A stretch of 64,000 nucleotides of DNA from Nymphaea colorata. Taxonomy: Eukaryota > Streptophyta > Magnoliopsida > Nymphaeales > Nymphaeaceae. Below, in pieces: positions 1 to 13,736 of this stretch; positions within the stretch are counted from its first letter, which is position 1; each line of letters starts with the position of its first letter. The notes beneath the pieces are model-generated. The model did no database searches and was not told the DNA's origin. It worked only from the letters and a program-made list of their open reading frames with translations. A program made the position numbers and the translations under genes. The DNA lies in NCBI RefSeq assembly GCF_008831285.2, contig NC_045145.1, forward strand, positions 20,396,802-20,460,801, given 5' to 3'.

Positions 1-1178
1 GTAGAACCGACTAAGGAACAAGTTGTTTTGAGTCTCTCATTTATAATGAATAATATCCTTATAAGCATAGATTGTTCCACAGCTCCTAAATCTTAAAATT
101 ATCAGTCGGTATACATTACTTTGACTCTTTTGCTGGATACGATGCAAGGCATACAAGTTTACGTTTTTTTCATTTTTATATTTTCAAATTAATGTGAGTT
201 ATTTTAAATTATTTTTAATTAAAAATAAAAAATATTGCGATATGAGCTGATACACATGTGACAGAGCAAATCTTGCATGCATGGTTAGGAATGTCGATAG
301 ATTGGATATCCAATCTGAAATAGTTTTAATAAAAGTGGGAGATAGAAAAACAAAAGTACAACATTCGGTTGAGGAAATTGGATTGGATCCAATTAAAAAA
401 TGACATCTAGTCTTATTGATGTTACCCAAATACATGATTGGATGCAATTTCAAATAAATATTTTATATCTGATATCCATACATTTCAAAAGCCGGTTTTA
501 ACATATCATAAGCAGTTTGGATTTGATTGTGTATGTAAAAGTCGGTTCCAAATTCAACTTGGATTGTGTGCTTAAACTTCGAATATGAATATGATATGAC
601 ATTTTCACTTGCATTCTAGTCCGATATGTCAATATCGATAAACTGGATATGATAAAAGATGTCTGCTTCAAGTCTAAACTATTAACATCACTCTGTATAG
701 TAAAATTACATGTTTAATAGGAACTTAAAAAGTGATTTATATTATCAGATTTGTAGGGAATGGTGCTGAATCAATCAGTATTTGGGCATAACGAGAATCT
801 TGTGCTTTAGTTCATCGATCATCGAATTTTAATGAAAATTGAACCAGCGGACAGAAATTTTGTTGGAGCCCAGCTCGGGTACTCTGTGGTGAACTGAACT
901 CACTTGTAGATGAACAGAGATATCCAGCTCGAGTGTCCCAATCAACAATGGCACGTGTGGAAGGCACACGAAGGAGACTACCATCGTCATCATCATCTGT
1001 TATGGCCTTTGGGTTGCCGATGTGGTGGCCTACTACTACCCACTCCAGGAGCGATGGGGGCGATGTAAACAACGAACTCTGAACAGAGTGAAGCCCTCGA
1101 CATCTCCGCCCTCTCTCTCAGTCTCTCTAAACACACAATCTTCCTCTCTCACTCTCTTGAATCAGAGCGAGGAAGAGA
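1..1178. promoter_or_regulatory. AT-rich spacer and LTA2-like upstream region
   Basis: No gene is seen in the first 1.1 kb. The left 800 bases are AT-rich with degenerate, repeat-like GATATG/ATATCC words and look like old transposon or spacer DNA. Closer to the gene there is a G-box core CACGTG at 952-957 and a pyrimidine-rich CT leader at about 1100-1165, just before the ATG at 1179. The G-box is a common plant bZIP/bHLH site, so its use here is inference. No clear TATA box was assigned. Confidence 0.4.
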
Positions 1179-4100
1179 ATGGCGTCGCAGCTATTAGCTA
1201 GGCCCCCTCCACCCTCCACCCTTTCCTTCTCTTCCTCCTTCCGCAATGGCCTCCGCTCTCCCTCCGCTGCCCCCATTCCGCGCTACCTCAGGCGGAAGAA
1301 CCCCGCAGTCACCGCCAAGATCCGGGAGATCTTCATGCCAGCGCTCAGCTCCACTATGACGGAAGGGAAGATCGTCTCCTGGGTGAAGTCCGAGGGTGAC
1401 GTCCTCTCCAAGGGGGAGAGCGTCGTCGTCGTCGAGTCCGACAAGGCCGACATGGACGTCGAGACTTTCTACGACGGCATCCTCGCGGCCATCGTCGTCG
1501 GCGACGGCGAGACGGCTCCCGTGGGAGCTCCAATCGGCCTGCTCGCCGAGACCGAAGAGGAGATTGCTGAAGCTAAGGCCCAGGCTGCAGCCAAGTCGTC
1601 GTCTTCCGCTGCTGCTGCTTCTCCTCCTCCTCCGCTGCCGCCTCCACCTTCCTCGGATAACTCCGTCCCCGCAGCTAGGGCTCCGCCACCTCCAATTGCG
1701 GCCGACGGGCCGCGGAAGATCGTTGCGACGCCGCACGCGAAGAAGCTTGCTAAGCAGCATAAGGTGGATCTGGGATCTGTAGCGGGAACCGGACCGTATG
1801 GCCGGATCACTTCCGCTGATATAGAGAAGGCTGCGGGAATTTTGCCTTCTGATAGCAAACCTGCCTCTGTAGCACCGGTTGCTGCTCCTTCTGTGACGCC
1901 ATCGCCATCGCCATCGCCTCCTCCACCTGCTACGGCCTCTGCTTCGCTGCCCCAGATTCCCGGATCCACGGTGGTTCCTTTCACCTCGATGCAAGCTGCT
2001 GTCTCCAGAAACATGGTTGAAAGCCTCTCCGTGCCCACATTCCGTGTTGGGTATCCTGTGATCACGGACGCTCTTGATGCTCTGTACACAAAGGTAGAAA
2101 GCTATGTTTTTCTTCGCTTTCTCCGCTGAACATTTTAATTTTATTCTGTTACATCAAATTCGGGTCTCCGAACAACTGTTTAGTACACTTATCTTTTGCA
2201 TAATCTCAACCACTGGTTACTTTTCCTACTTTTGAAAAGTAGGATGGAATGACGTAGCTGCAATAACGCTGCATTGTGCTGATGGGCACGTTCTGTTGCC
2301 TAGGTGGATGTCATGTCATTATTTGTTCAGAAGATGTAAGTTTATCAATAAACTGTTATTCTGTTTCAGGTGAAACCGAAGGGAGTAACCATGACTGTTC
2401 TATTGGCAAAAGCAGCTGCCATGGCACTTGCCCAGCACCCAGTTGTGAACGCAAGCTGCAAGGACGGGAAGAGTTTCACATATAATAGCAACATAAATAT
2501 TGCAGTGGCTGTGGCGATGGATGGTGGTCTCATAACCCCTGTTCTGCAGAATGTCGATAAGGTTCTGCTTCGGTTTTAAGATACCCTGTGCTTTTGCTCC
2601 TTGAACTTTATCCATGAAACGGTCACTTCATTGTTACCTAGAAATACTTGGTTACCTCTTTCAGCCTTTAGTTCCCACAATCTTCTGTTACTATTACTTT
2701 GTGAGAACTAAGGTAACATTAAGAAAATCATACTGGTAAAGCGTATTTTTGTTTTTCTGTTAAAAGCTACGGTTCACAAAGATGTACCATAACTATAGTA
2801 TCAGAATTTTTTTAGGCAAGAGAAAGTTAGCCAAACAAGAAAGATTCCGACCCACCTATATGAACAATAGCCATTTAGTCATGCTGAAATTATCTTTCAT
2901 GGACTTCCTTTTTTCAGGAAATATTGAAGTTCATCAGCATAACTTGTCCAAATTTTACGGCGACAAATGTGTGTTAATTCGATAGTTCCAAGTTTATAGG
3001 CCGAAGTTTTCATTGGAGTTTCTATAGTGAAGCTTAAACTTTCACGCTAAAAGAACTGCGACACTTGTTGTTAGAGTTCAGAAGTTGTACAAGTTGTCTG
3101 AATAGGTTTCAGCAAATTGGTGGCATAAGAGTTGGTCGCAGGCATCCATTGGCATCAGTTTTTCATTTGCATATGAACATATAGAATGAAAATCCTGATA
3201 TGGGTTTGCAAAATCTTGCTTCACGAATTGGCCTAAAGCCTCCATGTTGAAAGAAGTCTAGAATTCAAGGTCCATGGTGTGGGTCCCTTGCTTAAGGTCA
3301 GAATAGTGGAGAGATTTTAGCAATCTACAAGAGATGGTATCCAGGAGTTTTGTAGATGACAACTAAACTAGGGAATGGTAAACATACACTTTGTAAGTCC
3401 ACAGACTGACATATTCCAAGATGCTCAATGGTTTCCTCTCATCATAAAAGGGGAAAAAAGCAACAAACAAACATTAAAATATTATGTGTCCATATTCTTT
3501 AATGTATCTCTAAATTCATGCGTCGGAACTCTTATATTCTGGGTATCTTGTATCCTGTTGCAGGTAGATCTTTATTTGTTATCACAACAATGGAAAGACT
3601 TGGTAGAGAAAGCTCGAGCTAAGCAACTTCAGCCTCATGAATATAATTCTGGTTGGTTTCTGACTTCTGTGTAACAGAGGCATTTGACCTGATTCTGTAA
3701 TGCGTTTGTGGTTGGTAGATTTAACCTGTTTCCTATTTCAGGGACATTCACTTTGTCAAATTTAGGAATGTTTGGAGTTGATAGATTCGATGCCATCCTT
3801 CCACCTGGCCAAGTGAGTATTTGCATTCCTTTGTATATGTGAGTTTCTTTTCTTTCTACTTTCATCCTTCCTAGTGAAAATATTTTGGATCCCCTGCAGG
3901 GGGCAATCATGGCTGTTGGTGCATCAAAACCCACTGTTGTGGCAAGAGGTGATGGATTCTTTAGTGTGAAGAACGAGATGCTGGTAAATCTCGAGTCCTT
4001 TATGCCATTCAAACATGAAATGGAAACTTTTTCACATACAAACTGGTGTAGTTTCCTCTGTTTTAACCTTCATTTACCCCTGTTTTTACCTTCACTTAGC

Positions 4101-4882
4101 TTGACCACGTAGCTTGAACTGAGGAAGCCTTTTCTGCCTTTGTTTAGACCATCTTTCTTGCATTTGCATCTCATTCTGCTGAATGATGGTGATCCTCTGG
4201 TTTGCCACAACAACTTGCTGACTTATGTTACAAATTTCAGTAAATTCCTTTTCCTGTGTTACTAGAACTTTTGAAAGCTGTATCGCCAGCAAGTTCAGAC
4301 TTGTATGAGCATGCACTTTGGTCCACTTGCTTAATTGCACTTGACCTCCTCGTTCTGAATAAAATCTGGAAACTTTTCCTAAATGTATTGAATTTTGGGG
4401 TATTTATGTTGAAGGAAAGGCTAGACGTTTTACCAGTATCTTGAACATTCCTCATGGAGGTTTTCTGTTATGTACTTCTTTGGATATTTGATATGTATTT
4501 CACATTTATTTATGCACGAATACCATCTTAACATCTTCCAGAGGAAACTAGTTAAGGTACATCTTTTCTTTGTCATGATATTGTTCCTGAGAAAATGCTC
4601 ATAACATGGCTACATCCTCGGTACAGCCTGAATCCTGAATTGACGGGCGTCCTGCCAACATCGTTCTTCGCATGTTGTTGATGCCTTGTAGTTGCGCAAC
4701 TGAAATGTGGAGGTTGCTTTAGGACACTTTGGGAGGGGTTCATTTGAGGCTAACTTATTGATTCGTCATTTGTGTAGGTGAATGTGACGGCCGACCATCG
4801 GATTGTTTATGGTGCTGACTTAGCTGCTTTTCTCCAGACCTTCGCAAAGATCATCGAGAACCCCGACAGTCTAACTTTGTAG
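1179..4882 (+). CDS. LTA2: Plastid pyruvate dehydrogenase complex E2 (dihydrolipoyl acetyltransferase)
   Basis: E2 core of the plastid pyruvate dehydrogenase complex; it moves the acetyl group from lipoyl-lysine to CoA, giving acetyl-CoA for fatty-acid synthesis. Six exons close in phase: 1179-2093, 2370-2561, 3564-3651, 3742-3812, 3900-3983 and 4778-4882, giving 484 aa; the Arabidopsis protein is about 480 aa. Seen in order: a Ser/Pro-rich N-terminus fitting a transit peptide (about 1-45); one lipoyl domain with the lipoylated lysine in ESDKADMD (K89); an Ala/Pro linker; the E1/E3-binding domain (about 180-220, ATPHAKKLAKQ and GTGPYGRIT); and the acetyltransferase domain ending with the catalytic ADHRIVYG motif (H457). 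A single lipoyl domain and the sequence style favour the plastid rather than the mitochondrial enzyme. The sister plastid paralogue (EMB3003 type) is the main alternative name. The start is the first ATG of the open frame after a CT-rich leader. Confidence 0.95.
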
Positions 4883-7266
4883 TGGTAAGCAGGCTTTGAT
4901 CTACGCACTTCTCATCCACTTATTACACCGAAGAATAGGAGGGCCGGTATTCTATTCTTGAATGCCATCAGATCGGAGCTTTTTTTGAGTTAACATTTTT
5001 TGTTTTGCATTGTAAGAAGAGGAACTTCAGTTTTTCCTGCGGTGAAGTAAACTTCCAGCTTTTTACTGATCAACTTTTGCTGCTTTTGAAGAAGACTGAA
5101 TTTTTTTTCTGATTATCTCAAGCGTGCAACGGTCCCCTTTTCCCGTATATGTCTGCCTGTGGTGTACGTGTGACGCCCGCGTGAGAGAAAGAGAGAGAGA
5201 CAGAGAGAGAGAGAAGGGGGGAAGAACTGAAAAGAAGTTCATTAAACGAGACGCGTCTAAAAAGAAATGGACGCGCAAACAAAAACAACTTAGAGAGAGA
5301 ATTGATGTGTGAACTTGCCGGTGACTTTGTGTGAAGTCATTTGATTTAACGTGATTTAGTTTCTCCTCCAAAAGCGACTCACTCTTTTGGAATTTCCCTT
5401 GAGAAAGTAGTATCTGTGGTACAAAATACAAATGTGGCCGACTGGACGAATTGAATCGTTGTGGTCGATGAGTTGGACTTTGGTGAAGGCAGGAAGCCCC
5501 TGCGTTCCCGCCACGGCAAAGCATGCACCGAGTTTTGCCTCTCGACCAGATTTTTCTTAGAAGACTCGGTCTACAATACAATCCGAAGTTTTCCTTTGTG
5601 AAGATTCATTGTGGTTTTTAACAGCTCTTCGTTACCAAGACGCTAAAAAGTACGCGGAAAGAACAGTACGTTGGAGCGCAGAAAATGACTTTCGAGTGCC
5701 ACGGATTGCACTTAAAGTCCGCAAGTTGATGGTAATTGGTCGAACCTATATGGACTTGATCCAATTTGATCCCATCTAAGTTCCGACCGTTTTTTCAGTA
5801 ATGATTCCATTCAACGTCTCATCCTAATGACGTTATGGGCAACTTTGCTCGTTGGCGTTTGCATGGTACATTTTCTTCGGCCCTGTGACAAGCAATCTAG
5901 GTGGGGCGATCCCAAATATGCTTCGATTAAAAAAACGCATCTAAACTTTGGACAACTGCGGTAACATGCATACAACTATTCCCATGATTAGCTGAAAGGT
6001 TCATGAATTATCCTTCCCCAAGATCGATCTTGAATCAGCAAAAATTATCTTGTTATCTAAGAAAAAACATATTTTTTGTTCGTTTCGCAAATCAGGAACA
6101 GCTTAAAGATGGCTGAGTTAAAGCTATAGACACTACCATGCTAGGCACAGTCGAAGAGGTTCATGAAAAATAATGACTATATAAATGCTTATTTTAATGG
6201 TGCTTTGATTAGTTAACTCACTAATTCAACATGGGCCAATGATAATCGGGTAAGATGAGTCCAACTTTTTTCAATTAGCAGTGCGAAAGCTGGTCTCAAA
6301 TTTCAACGATGACAAGAAACTTCACCACACGCCAATTATTGTTAAAACTTTTGGATGTAACTTGTGTAAGTCTTTAAATTCATTTGATTAGAAGAGGCTC
6401 TCTAATACCAAAAAAAAAAGGTAGTACCCCAGCTTTTGGTGTATGCAAAGGGGTAAAAGCTATTGTATGTTCCACCCATCCTAGGATCCAAAGTTGCTTC
6501 AAGACCTAAGAGGCCTTGCCGCATATTCTTCAACTTAAGTGTCACGCGTTGCTACCGTTGTGTAGTTCAGAGGAGTACAATCCTATAGGAATCGCATTGA
6601 GGATGCATATCTCTATCCTATGCCATTGGGAGCATAGTATCCTATCCTTAAGCAGCAGCAAAATATCATTGTTGTGTGTTGTTTCTTTTATAAAAAGAAA
6701 GGAACAAAAAAATATTATCGTTCATTAGATTTGTATCACTTAAAATAATGACAGATGATCCGTTAATTGCTCTGTACGTATCAATTTTGGTCCGTGAACG
6801 AACTGCGTGCAAGGTTTTAAAAAGCATTAGTGCCAAAAATGTCAATGTCCTGGCTATACTATTTGAAAAGTTAACTATTTACAGAAATAAGAAAATACCA
6901 ATGACATATTAACTCCACTGATATTATCTAAATGGGACCATAGATTATCAAAAACAAACCCCAAATTAAAATTTATGTTGAGACTATGAGGTAACTAAAT
7001 TGGGTAGAAGAAAGGTTGATGATATCTTTAAGAGCAGAGCAGAGACAAGCTTCTACACTAGAAAGTGTTTAACGAGAGCTTAAAAGAGGGCAGTAGGAGA
7101 CGGTTGAGTCAGAAAATTCTGTATAAGAGGCAATGGGTATAAAATTTTAAATTTTTAAGGACCACCATAAATTGTTCAAAAATAACAACATAGAAATAAG
7201 AAGCTTTTTAATGAATGTGTGAGTAATTGCCCACCTAACCTATTTCTACTCTGGCAAAAGAGGCAC

Positions 7267-7328
<62 letters not shown>

Positions 7329-8184
7329 GTGTGTGGGGGGGGGGGGTGGAGAAGGTACACATACTTTTTCAACTTAAAAAATTTGACATTAATATCTTCT
7401 TTTCTCAGAAATCTCTAGCTGAAGTCAAGTGAAACACAAGAATAGGGTGGACTTGGTCCTTATCCAGGAAGCTTCATAGACAATTCAGTATCAACCCCGC
7501 CTTCTGGCTTCTGTCCACATGAAATAATGTAAAGGTCGGGACGTCCATTTTCTAGCGGGGCCATGTATCAGCAGGTCAGTGGCTGTGGGCACGCGAAAGG
7601 AACGCGTAGATTAATTTACGTTTAAATTATTGAAGAAACAGCAACACGGTGCAAAAAAGATTCGATGCCAACTGCTCGATGACAATTACGACGGCAACCA
7701 ACTGCTGGTCCAAACAGAATACCAATTCTTTCTTGGTTAGTGAACGACAAATACCAAAGGATGAGAACTACCTTTTGCTGTTACTAAATAATGTAGAAAA
7801 ACCATGAGGTATTGGTGATTCTCAGCTTTTTTTTTATGTAAGAACTAACCTAAATCCCGTAATTTTCTAGCCCTCAAAAGGTGGAGAAAGGGAAAAAGTG
7901 AAAGGACAAATCCGTCTCGTTATACTTGCTTTGTAGAAGAAAGAGACATACTTCTTTGTAGAAAGAGAAGAGATGTATCTGAACGCTTCATAATAAATAT
8001 CAAGCTGGCAAGACTCATCCAGGTGGCCATGGCCGCGGATTTCAACAGCTTGGTGAATCCTTAGCTCTAAAGCAAGCGCTACAAGTCAAGCCCATCGCCA
8101 CTGCCCTCATTCCATTTAAAAGCCCCATTTCAAAGAGTTCTCTCCCTTGGCTTGAGTTGTCTGATATTCTAAGCCAATTCTGGT
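4883..8184. other. Gene-poor spacer between LTA2-like and IST1-like genes
   Basis: About 3.3 kb without a supported gene. The first few hundred bases are presumably the LTA2-like 3' UTR. A GA-rich tract lies at about 5184-5222 and the long AT microsatellite at about 7268-7326. Short open frames here have no recognisable motif and biased composition. The last 150 bases before 8185 are the likely promoter and leader of the IST1-like gene. Confidence 0.5.
7268..7347. repeat. (AT)n microsatellite followed by a poly-G run
   Basis: A near-perfect AT dinucleotide array of almost 60 bases is followed after a short gap by a run of about 12 G. Both are seen directly. Such arrays are length-variable in plants and prone to assembly error. 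Confidence 0.9.
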
Positions 8185-10148
8185 ATGGTTTCATTTGGTT
8201 CTGAAGTTCTGCCATCTATTGGCGGCAAGAGCAGAAGAATGAGGGAGAAGCTCGATGCGCTGCTCAGAAGAAACTTCAAGACGTCAAAATTCAAGAGCCT
8301 TATTGGTCTTGCGATAACTAGAATCGGTGTTCTCAAGAACCAACGTCGTGCCCGTTTCTCTCAATCGAGAAAGGATGTCCTGGAACTCCTCAAGAGGGAA
8401 CAGCAAGAGAGCGCTCTTCTTCGGGTACTTCTTATTGATTGATTGCTCTAAAATTTGGACCTCAGAGGTGAAATCCCGTTCTTATGAATTTTGTTTGGCT
8501 GCTCTTGTGATTTTAATTTTAGGTGGAACATGTGATCAAGGAACAGAATATGTTGGATGCTTTCATTCTGATAGAAGGTTTCTGCCATCTCCTGATAGAG
8601 AGAGTCTCCCTCATAGAAAACCAAAAGTGAGTCTCGATCTATATATTGATTTCTGATGTATTACAGAATTTCAATCGGAATCCCTATCATGAAAAGAAGT
8701 TGGTTTCTTCGATCTGCGATCTCTTGAACTTCCGCTTGTTGCTACGACAATCATGCTTTTAGTTTTTTTCCTGGATAATCAAGCTCTAGATATTTTCTCA
8801 CAACACTGAAGGATGAATTTGTTGGTGTTTCAGAACATGTCCAGATGAACTGAGAGAGGCAATATCAAGTTTGATCTTCGTTAGTTCAAGATGTGGGGAG
8901 CTACCTGAGCTGAAAGAGGTTCGTTCTATCTTCACATCGAGGTATGGAAAAGAATTCACTGCCTCTGCACTCGAATTACGTGGTGGTTGTGAAGTGAGTG
9001 TGACGGTATGTAGAAATTCTCAACTTGATCTCTCCTAGATGATAAATAATGTTCATCTGAAGTATCTAACTCTCTATCTCTCCCTCTCTCCATTAGTTGA
9101 TTCAGAAAATGTCAACAAAACAACCAAGTTTAGAAGCCAGACTTCAAGTGCTCAAGGAAATTGCTAAGGAAGGGGATCTCCAACTGAACCTAGAAGAATT
9201 GTCTGATCTTACTGTGGTATGCATGTGGAACGTTGAGCATTCCGGGCTTAGTTTACTATTTTCAACAATATATAAGCTTTTGTCATGCTTTTGCAGGAGG
9301 GCTTGGGATTGAACCCGAAGCAATCGAGAGGTTCAGCAGATGCAAACCAAAAAGAGGGTCGATTCAAAAAAGAAACTTCCACGGATGTCGATGATTCAGT
9401 TAAATTTGAGAAGGATCAGTTGATTGCAGGATCCGTGAACGTGAAAAACTACTCGGATGTGGAAGAAGCAGCACGAGCTGCCTTTGAGTCAGCTGCTTAT
9501 GCCGCAGCTGCTGCAAAAATTGCTGTAGAACTTTCAAAGAAAGAATCCCAAGGTAAAGGCTTTGACGATCCTGATGATTCTAGTTCTGAAGGGAAAAATG
9601 TATCCGATTCAGATGAAAGTGAAGGTTACAGAACAACCAGATCGAAGTATGCAATGGAATCGTCAGAAATAAATAACCTCCAACATGATGAGGATTTTAG
9701 TTATCAACCAAAAGACCATCATGTAATCGGACAGAGTCCAGAGAAACGAAAATATGCCGAAAAACTGAAGTCGCGTCAAGAGAGAACTCCATCATCCTCG
9801 AGCACAGATTCCTTTGAAGCTAGTCAAGAAGAGGAAAATTTCTCCGTAGAAAAGTCGCCTAGGGTTGATGGACCGTCGGTGATCAGAGAAGAACGACATG
9901 ACCACCAAGTTAAATACGGAGGAAAGGCAGGATCCGAGGGCTCCCTTGATGACGACCAGTCACCAGTTGAGTCTTATGATTACGGACGAAACTCTAGAAC
10001 GGAAAATCCATATCGGCACTCCACATCTAAGCTGCGATGGCAGAACTCAGACGTGAAGAAAGGGCCGATTCAAGAAGAGCCCAACAGGTTACCTCAAAAA
10101 GGGTCCTATTTTGTCTCTGTAAGGACGAGGCCAAGTACTAGGCAATAA
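8185..10148 (+). CDS. IST1-like protein (ESCRT-III associated)
   Basis: Member of the plant IST1-LIKE (ISTL) family, which binds ESCRT-III and the VPS4/SKD1 ATPase and acts in multivesicular body sorting. Five exons join in phase: 8185-8424, 8523-8626, 8834-9005, 9097-9216 and 9297-10148, giving 495 aa. The IST1 domain covers roughly residues 12-185: it opens with the basic helix containing KLDALLRRNFKTSKFKSL, continues through LLKREQQESALLR and the FCHLLIERVSLI helix, and includes the CPDELREAISSLIFVSSRCG stretch typical of the family. The C-terminal half is acidic, Ser-rich and disordered; it carries the Ala-rich segment ARAAFESAAYAAAAAKIAVE (about residues 258-277) that recurs in plant ISTLs. 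No clear MIT-interacting motif was found at the C-terminus. The gene converges on HOP2, with about 430 bases between the stops. Which ISTL paralogue this is cannot be decided by eye. Confidence 0.9.
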
Positions 10149-10578
10149 ACCAAAAGAAACGAGATGCCAAATGATTTTGCGTGGATGAGACAGAAAGTGG
10201 TGTTATTCTCTTCGTTTTCCCGTTTTCCTGTTGGCCTGGCTTATCTACAATGCTGGCAGAGAGTGGTGTTGTGCTTGTGAGTTTATGTAAAGAGTGCTTG
10301 TGAGTTTTAAGTATAGAGGGTATGGCTGTCTAATACAAGGTTTTGCTTTCCATTGAAATTGAGCGTTGGTCACACTGCCACCGTGGTGACGATTTAATGT
10401 ACAGCAAAATATTCCAAGCATCATCTCATCTATGACTGTGTTGGTTTTAATACAGGATCGATGTTTCGGAGGAGGAACTCACTCGCACAGCTTCTCCATC
10501 AGATGTACACTAACATAAAAGCACTTGATGCTAACAGCGTCTCTTGAAAACAAAGCCTTAACAAGACATGAAGAACAT

Positions 10579-12257
10579 TCATCTGCACCTCTTTTGCTTT
10601 TTATTCTGCATCAGTAAAGAACTCAAAGACTGAAAATCTACTCCGACATCTTCATCATATTCAATTCCAAGCTCCTCCTGCCAAACGTCCATGGTTCATT
10701 AGAAAGGCTTTGTCGATAAGCCCATTAAACAAGTGAATAAAATAAACCTACAAGAAGAAACCTTGAATTCTTTGAGGTCCTTGGGCATGTTCTCAGTTAA
10801 CATATTCCATAGGTCTTTGAAAATACGTTTACGCTTTCTCCACAAGTTAATTGACTCAACGTAGGTTGCCTCCACTTTCTTTTTGTCCTCTGGGTTTACT
10901 AAAGATGTCCCCTCTCGCAACTTACTCAGTTTTGCCTCCATTTGTCCAACCTGACACAGATAGGGAGTCCACTATTGCAGGTGAGGATGTTTCAGGCAAC
11001 TATGAGTTTTCAAGCAACATCAAGCTCACCTCTGCTTTAAGTTTGGCTTCTTTGGCGTAAATCTCTTCTAAAGTTAAGTTCGACTGCAGAACTCGAATTT
11101 CTGCAATTAGGCAGCCAGATCGCTTCAAAATCATATAATTTGTCATTTAACCTACATATCTCAAATTCGGCAAAGTAGAGACGAAAGGTCAAAAGTTATC
11201 CTTCACCTGCCTCAATCTCGGTTTCTGCTTTCTTTTGTTGCTCCAACTCTTCTTGCAGTTTGCCATTCTCCTTCTTCATACGATCAAGCTCCTCATTATT
11301 TAGAATGTCAAACCGGTCCTGCCTGGCAAGGTATATCTTCTGTTTTCCATATTCTTTAAAAGAAATCTGTCCACTGTCAGCAAGTGAATCAAGTGCTTTT
11401 TGAACAGCGGTCTTCTTCAGCCCATGCTTTTGCAAGGCATCAGCAACATTCTGGGAGTTCAGTGGCCTATTTTGCTGCAAAAGAATATGTCGATCATCGT
11501 CAAATTGAAAATCTCCAACGTTGTCAGGGTCGACCCTAAGCCTGCCCATCAATTTTGATCATCAAACATTTCTCAATGCAGACATCAAAACAAAGTTTCT
11601 TCATTTTTACTTCCTTTTTCATTTTGATATACATGATGGGATTAAGCAGATCACTACAGATTATGACAGTAGCGATCCACGGCAGCCGTTCAACAGTGAA
11701 AAGAATCTGTAGACAATATAAGTCTGTAGTATTAATCTAACAAACATCAATCCAAATTCTTTCAGAATTCCTCAAGAAGGGTATAGGTGAAAACCTATGC
11801 TAATTTTAACTTCCGAAAGAAGGTGAAGCCTGCTGCTATAGCTAACCAATTTTCAGTAGAGAAAACTAATATTCAGCAAACAATAAAATCAGGGCGAAAT
11901 AACTACAATTACGATAACTCTTCATATCTTGGGAGCTACCTTCCACAAATTAGGCCAAACTGATCATCAGAAAACCAGAATGACCAAATCAACATCGGTC
12001 GCGTGAAATGAACGGGAAACCGCAAGCGTTGCATAATATAAAAGAAACAAAAGGTCAGATTCCAACTTACATCATTGACGAAACTCAGCACCAGGCCTGA
12101 AAATGTACGAAAAAGAAGATCACCGAAAGTTATACGCAAAATACAAAACAAAAACTAAACAAAAGGGAGAAAAAACGAAAAGAAAGAACAAGCCAGCCTC
12201 CGTTACTACAAGAGAGAGAGAGCGATCACCTTCTGCGTCATCAGATTTTGGCGCCAT
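10579..12257 (-). CDS. HOP2: HOP2 homologous-pairing protein (meiotic recombination)
   Basis: HOP2 (AHP2 in Arabidopsis) works with MND1 and stimulates DMC1/RAD51 strand invasion between homologues in meiosis, in the nucleus. On the - strand six exons close in phase: 12257-12230, 12096-12071, 11474-11207, 11100-11030, 10950-10762 and 10677-10579, giving 226 aa, the length I recall for Arabidopsis AHP2. The start is ATG in MAPKSDDAEG. The N-terminal winged-helix region includes QNRPLNSQNVADALQKHG and KTAVQKALDSLADSG, followed by FKEYGKQKIYLARQD. A long heptad-rich coiled coil (about residues 85-150) follows, containing the family segment SNLTLEEIYAKEAKLKAE. The C-terminal helices contain WRKRKRIFKDLWNMLTENMP and the acidic ELGIEYDEDVGVDF tail. 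The first two exons are only 28 and 26 nt, which explains why simple ORF calling misses the real N-terminus. The downstream neighbour is the convergent IST1-like gene. Confidence 0.94.
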
Positions 12258-13685
12258 CCTCTGTTTGAGTGTTCAGGAAGGTAGCGGAGAGAACGAAGAA
12301 GAAGAACGGCGTTATTTATCTAGCGATTTCCCTCTTCTTTTTGTCCCCGGTTTCTTAGTTCTCCCTCTTTAAGTTGGCAATATCTATTTACCCCTACTTC
12401 CTCAAGAAATAACTTTAATACAGGGCAAGTGGATTACAATCCGATGGGATTCACCTTGAAAACCAAACACTCCAAAAATGTCATTGATCATAAGTTACTC
12501 TTTTCCTTTCGTGGAAGTAAAGTAGCGTTTATGAAAATCGAACTGAAAACCCACCGAACTTTTATCTTCTCGTCACCTCGATCTTCCGAAAGCCAATTAA
12601 TCCTGGATTTTCATGAAAAATTCAATATTCTCATTTTTTCTGAAAAAAAAAATAAAGACAAAACGAGAAATATGTACTTGTAAGAAGAAATAGATGAATA
12701 CAAATTCACTAGGCCACAACAAAATAAATCATTAGAAGATCGCAACAAGTTGGCACATGGACTAATCTGCCACGATATTTTGGTTCATGGCACGTACCCT
12801 TTTTACTAGACAACCTCATAATATCGTTCATATTTATTTCTTCGGTAGATCGCCTCAGATGAATCTCAGTCTAATTTCAACCTATACTTTAGTGATACCA
12901 TTCACCAAAATGTCAATTCTAGATACAGACAGAAGATAAAGCAAGACACTAAGATTCTGAAGATTCAAAGAAAACATAGAAGATGCAAAATGAAGGAAAG
13001 AGAGAAAATGATCTTAGATCGATTAAGGCTGAACATATGATTTTGCATTTTATGGAACCTCCAACTTGAAGGCCTTCAGCTGCTACCAAGGAAAATTTAT
13101 TCATGATGCATCGAGACAAGATATACATGCAATATAGCATTTTCTATTCAGATTGCTCAAGATGTAAAGAAGATGGTGACCCCTGTGATGAAGTCAAACC
13201 AAAAGTTTGAATACGTTTCTATCTTTTTTTTTCTATCTTTTCTTTTGAATGGTATTTTGAAGAGCTCTTGAAAAAATAGATTGGTTCTTATGTTTTAAAC
13301 TTAATTTCTACTGTTTGATTTCCTTGGAGTCTATGGTGCACATGATACATTAAGTCTAGCTAAGGGTCAATCTGGTAACTACTTGTTTTCTTCTAAACAA
13401 AATATAGACATCTTAATACATTTATAAAGACTAATGTGATATAAAACATGTTTAATTTCAAATTGCTTTTATGAAGAAATATGGATTTTTTTTATCATCC
13501 AAATGTTTAGTTATAAGAGCCATTTGTTTTAACTTATTATAAAAACACTATTAAACTCCGAAAAAATATGAACTCAATTTATGTTTCAATCAACCTATTC
13601 ATGAGATCATATAAGTTACAATGCCAAAAAACACAATCATCGCATTGAAGCAGTTTAGCTTTTACCCCAAACCTATATATATATG

Positions 13686-13736
<51 letters not shown>

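Noticed and set aside
1194-2089. Long open frames antisense to and in alternate frame of LTA2-like exon 1
   Set aside because: Shadows of a GC-rich coding exon; the translations are Arg- or Gly/Ala-rich low complexity.
5063-5581. 172-codon - strand open frame
   Set aside because: Includes a translated CT microsatellite (Ser-Leu run) and no recognisable domain.
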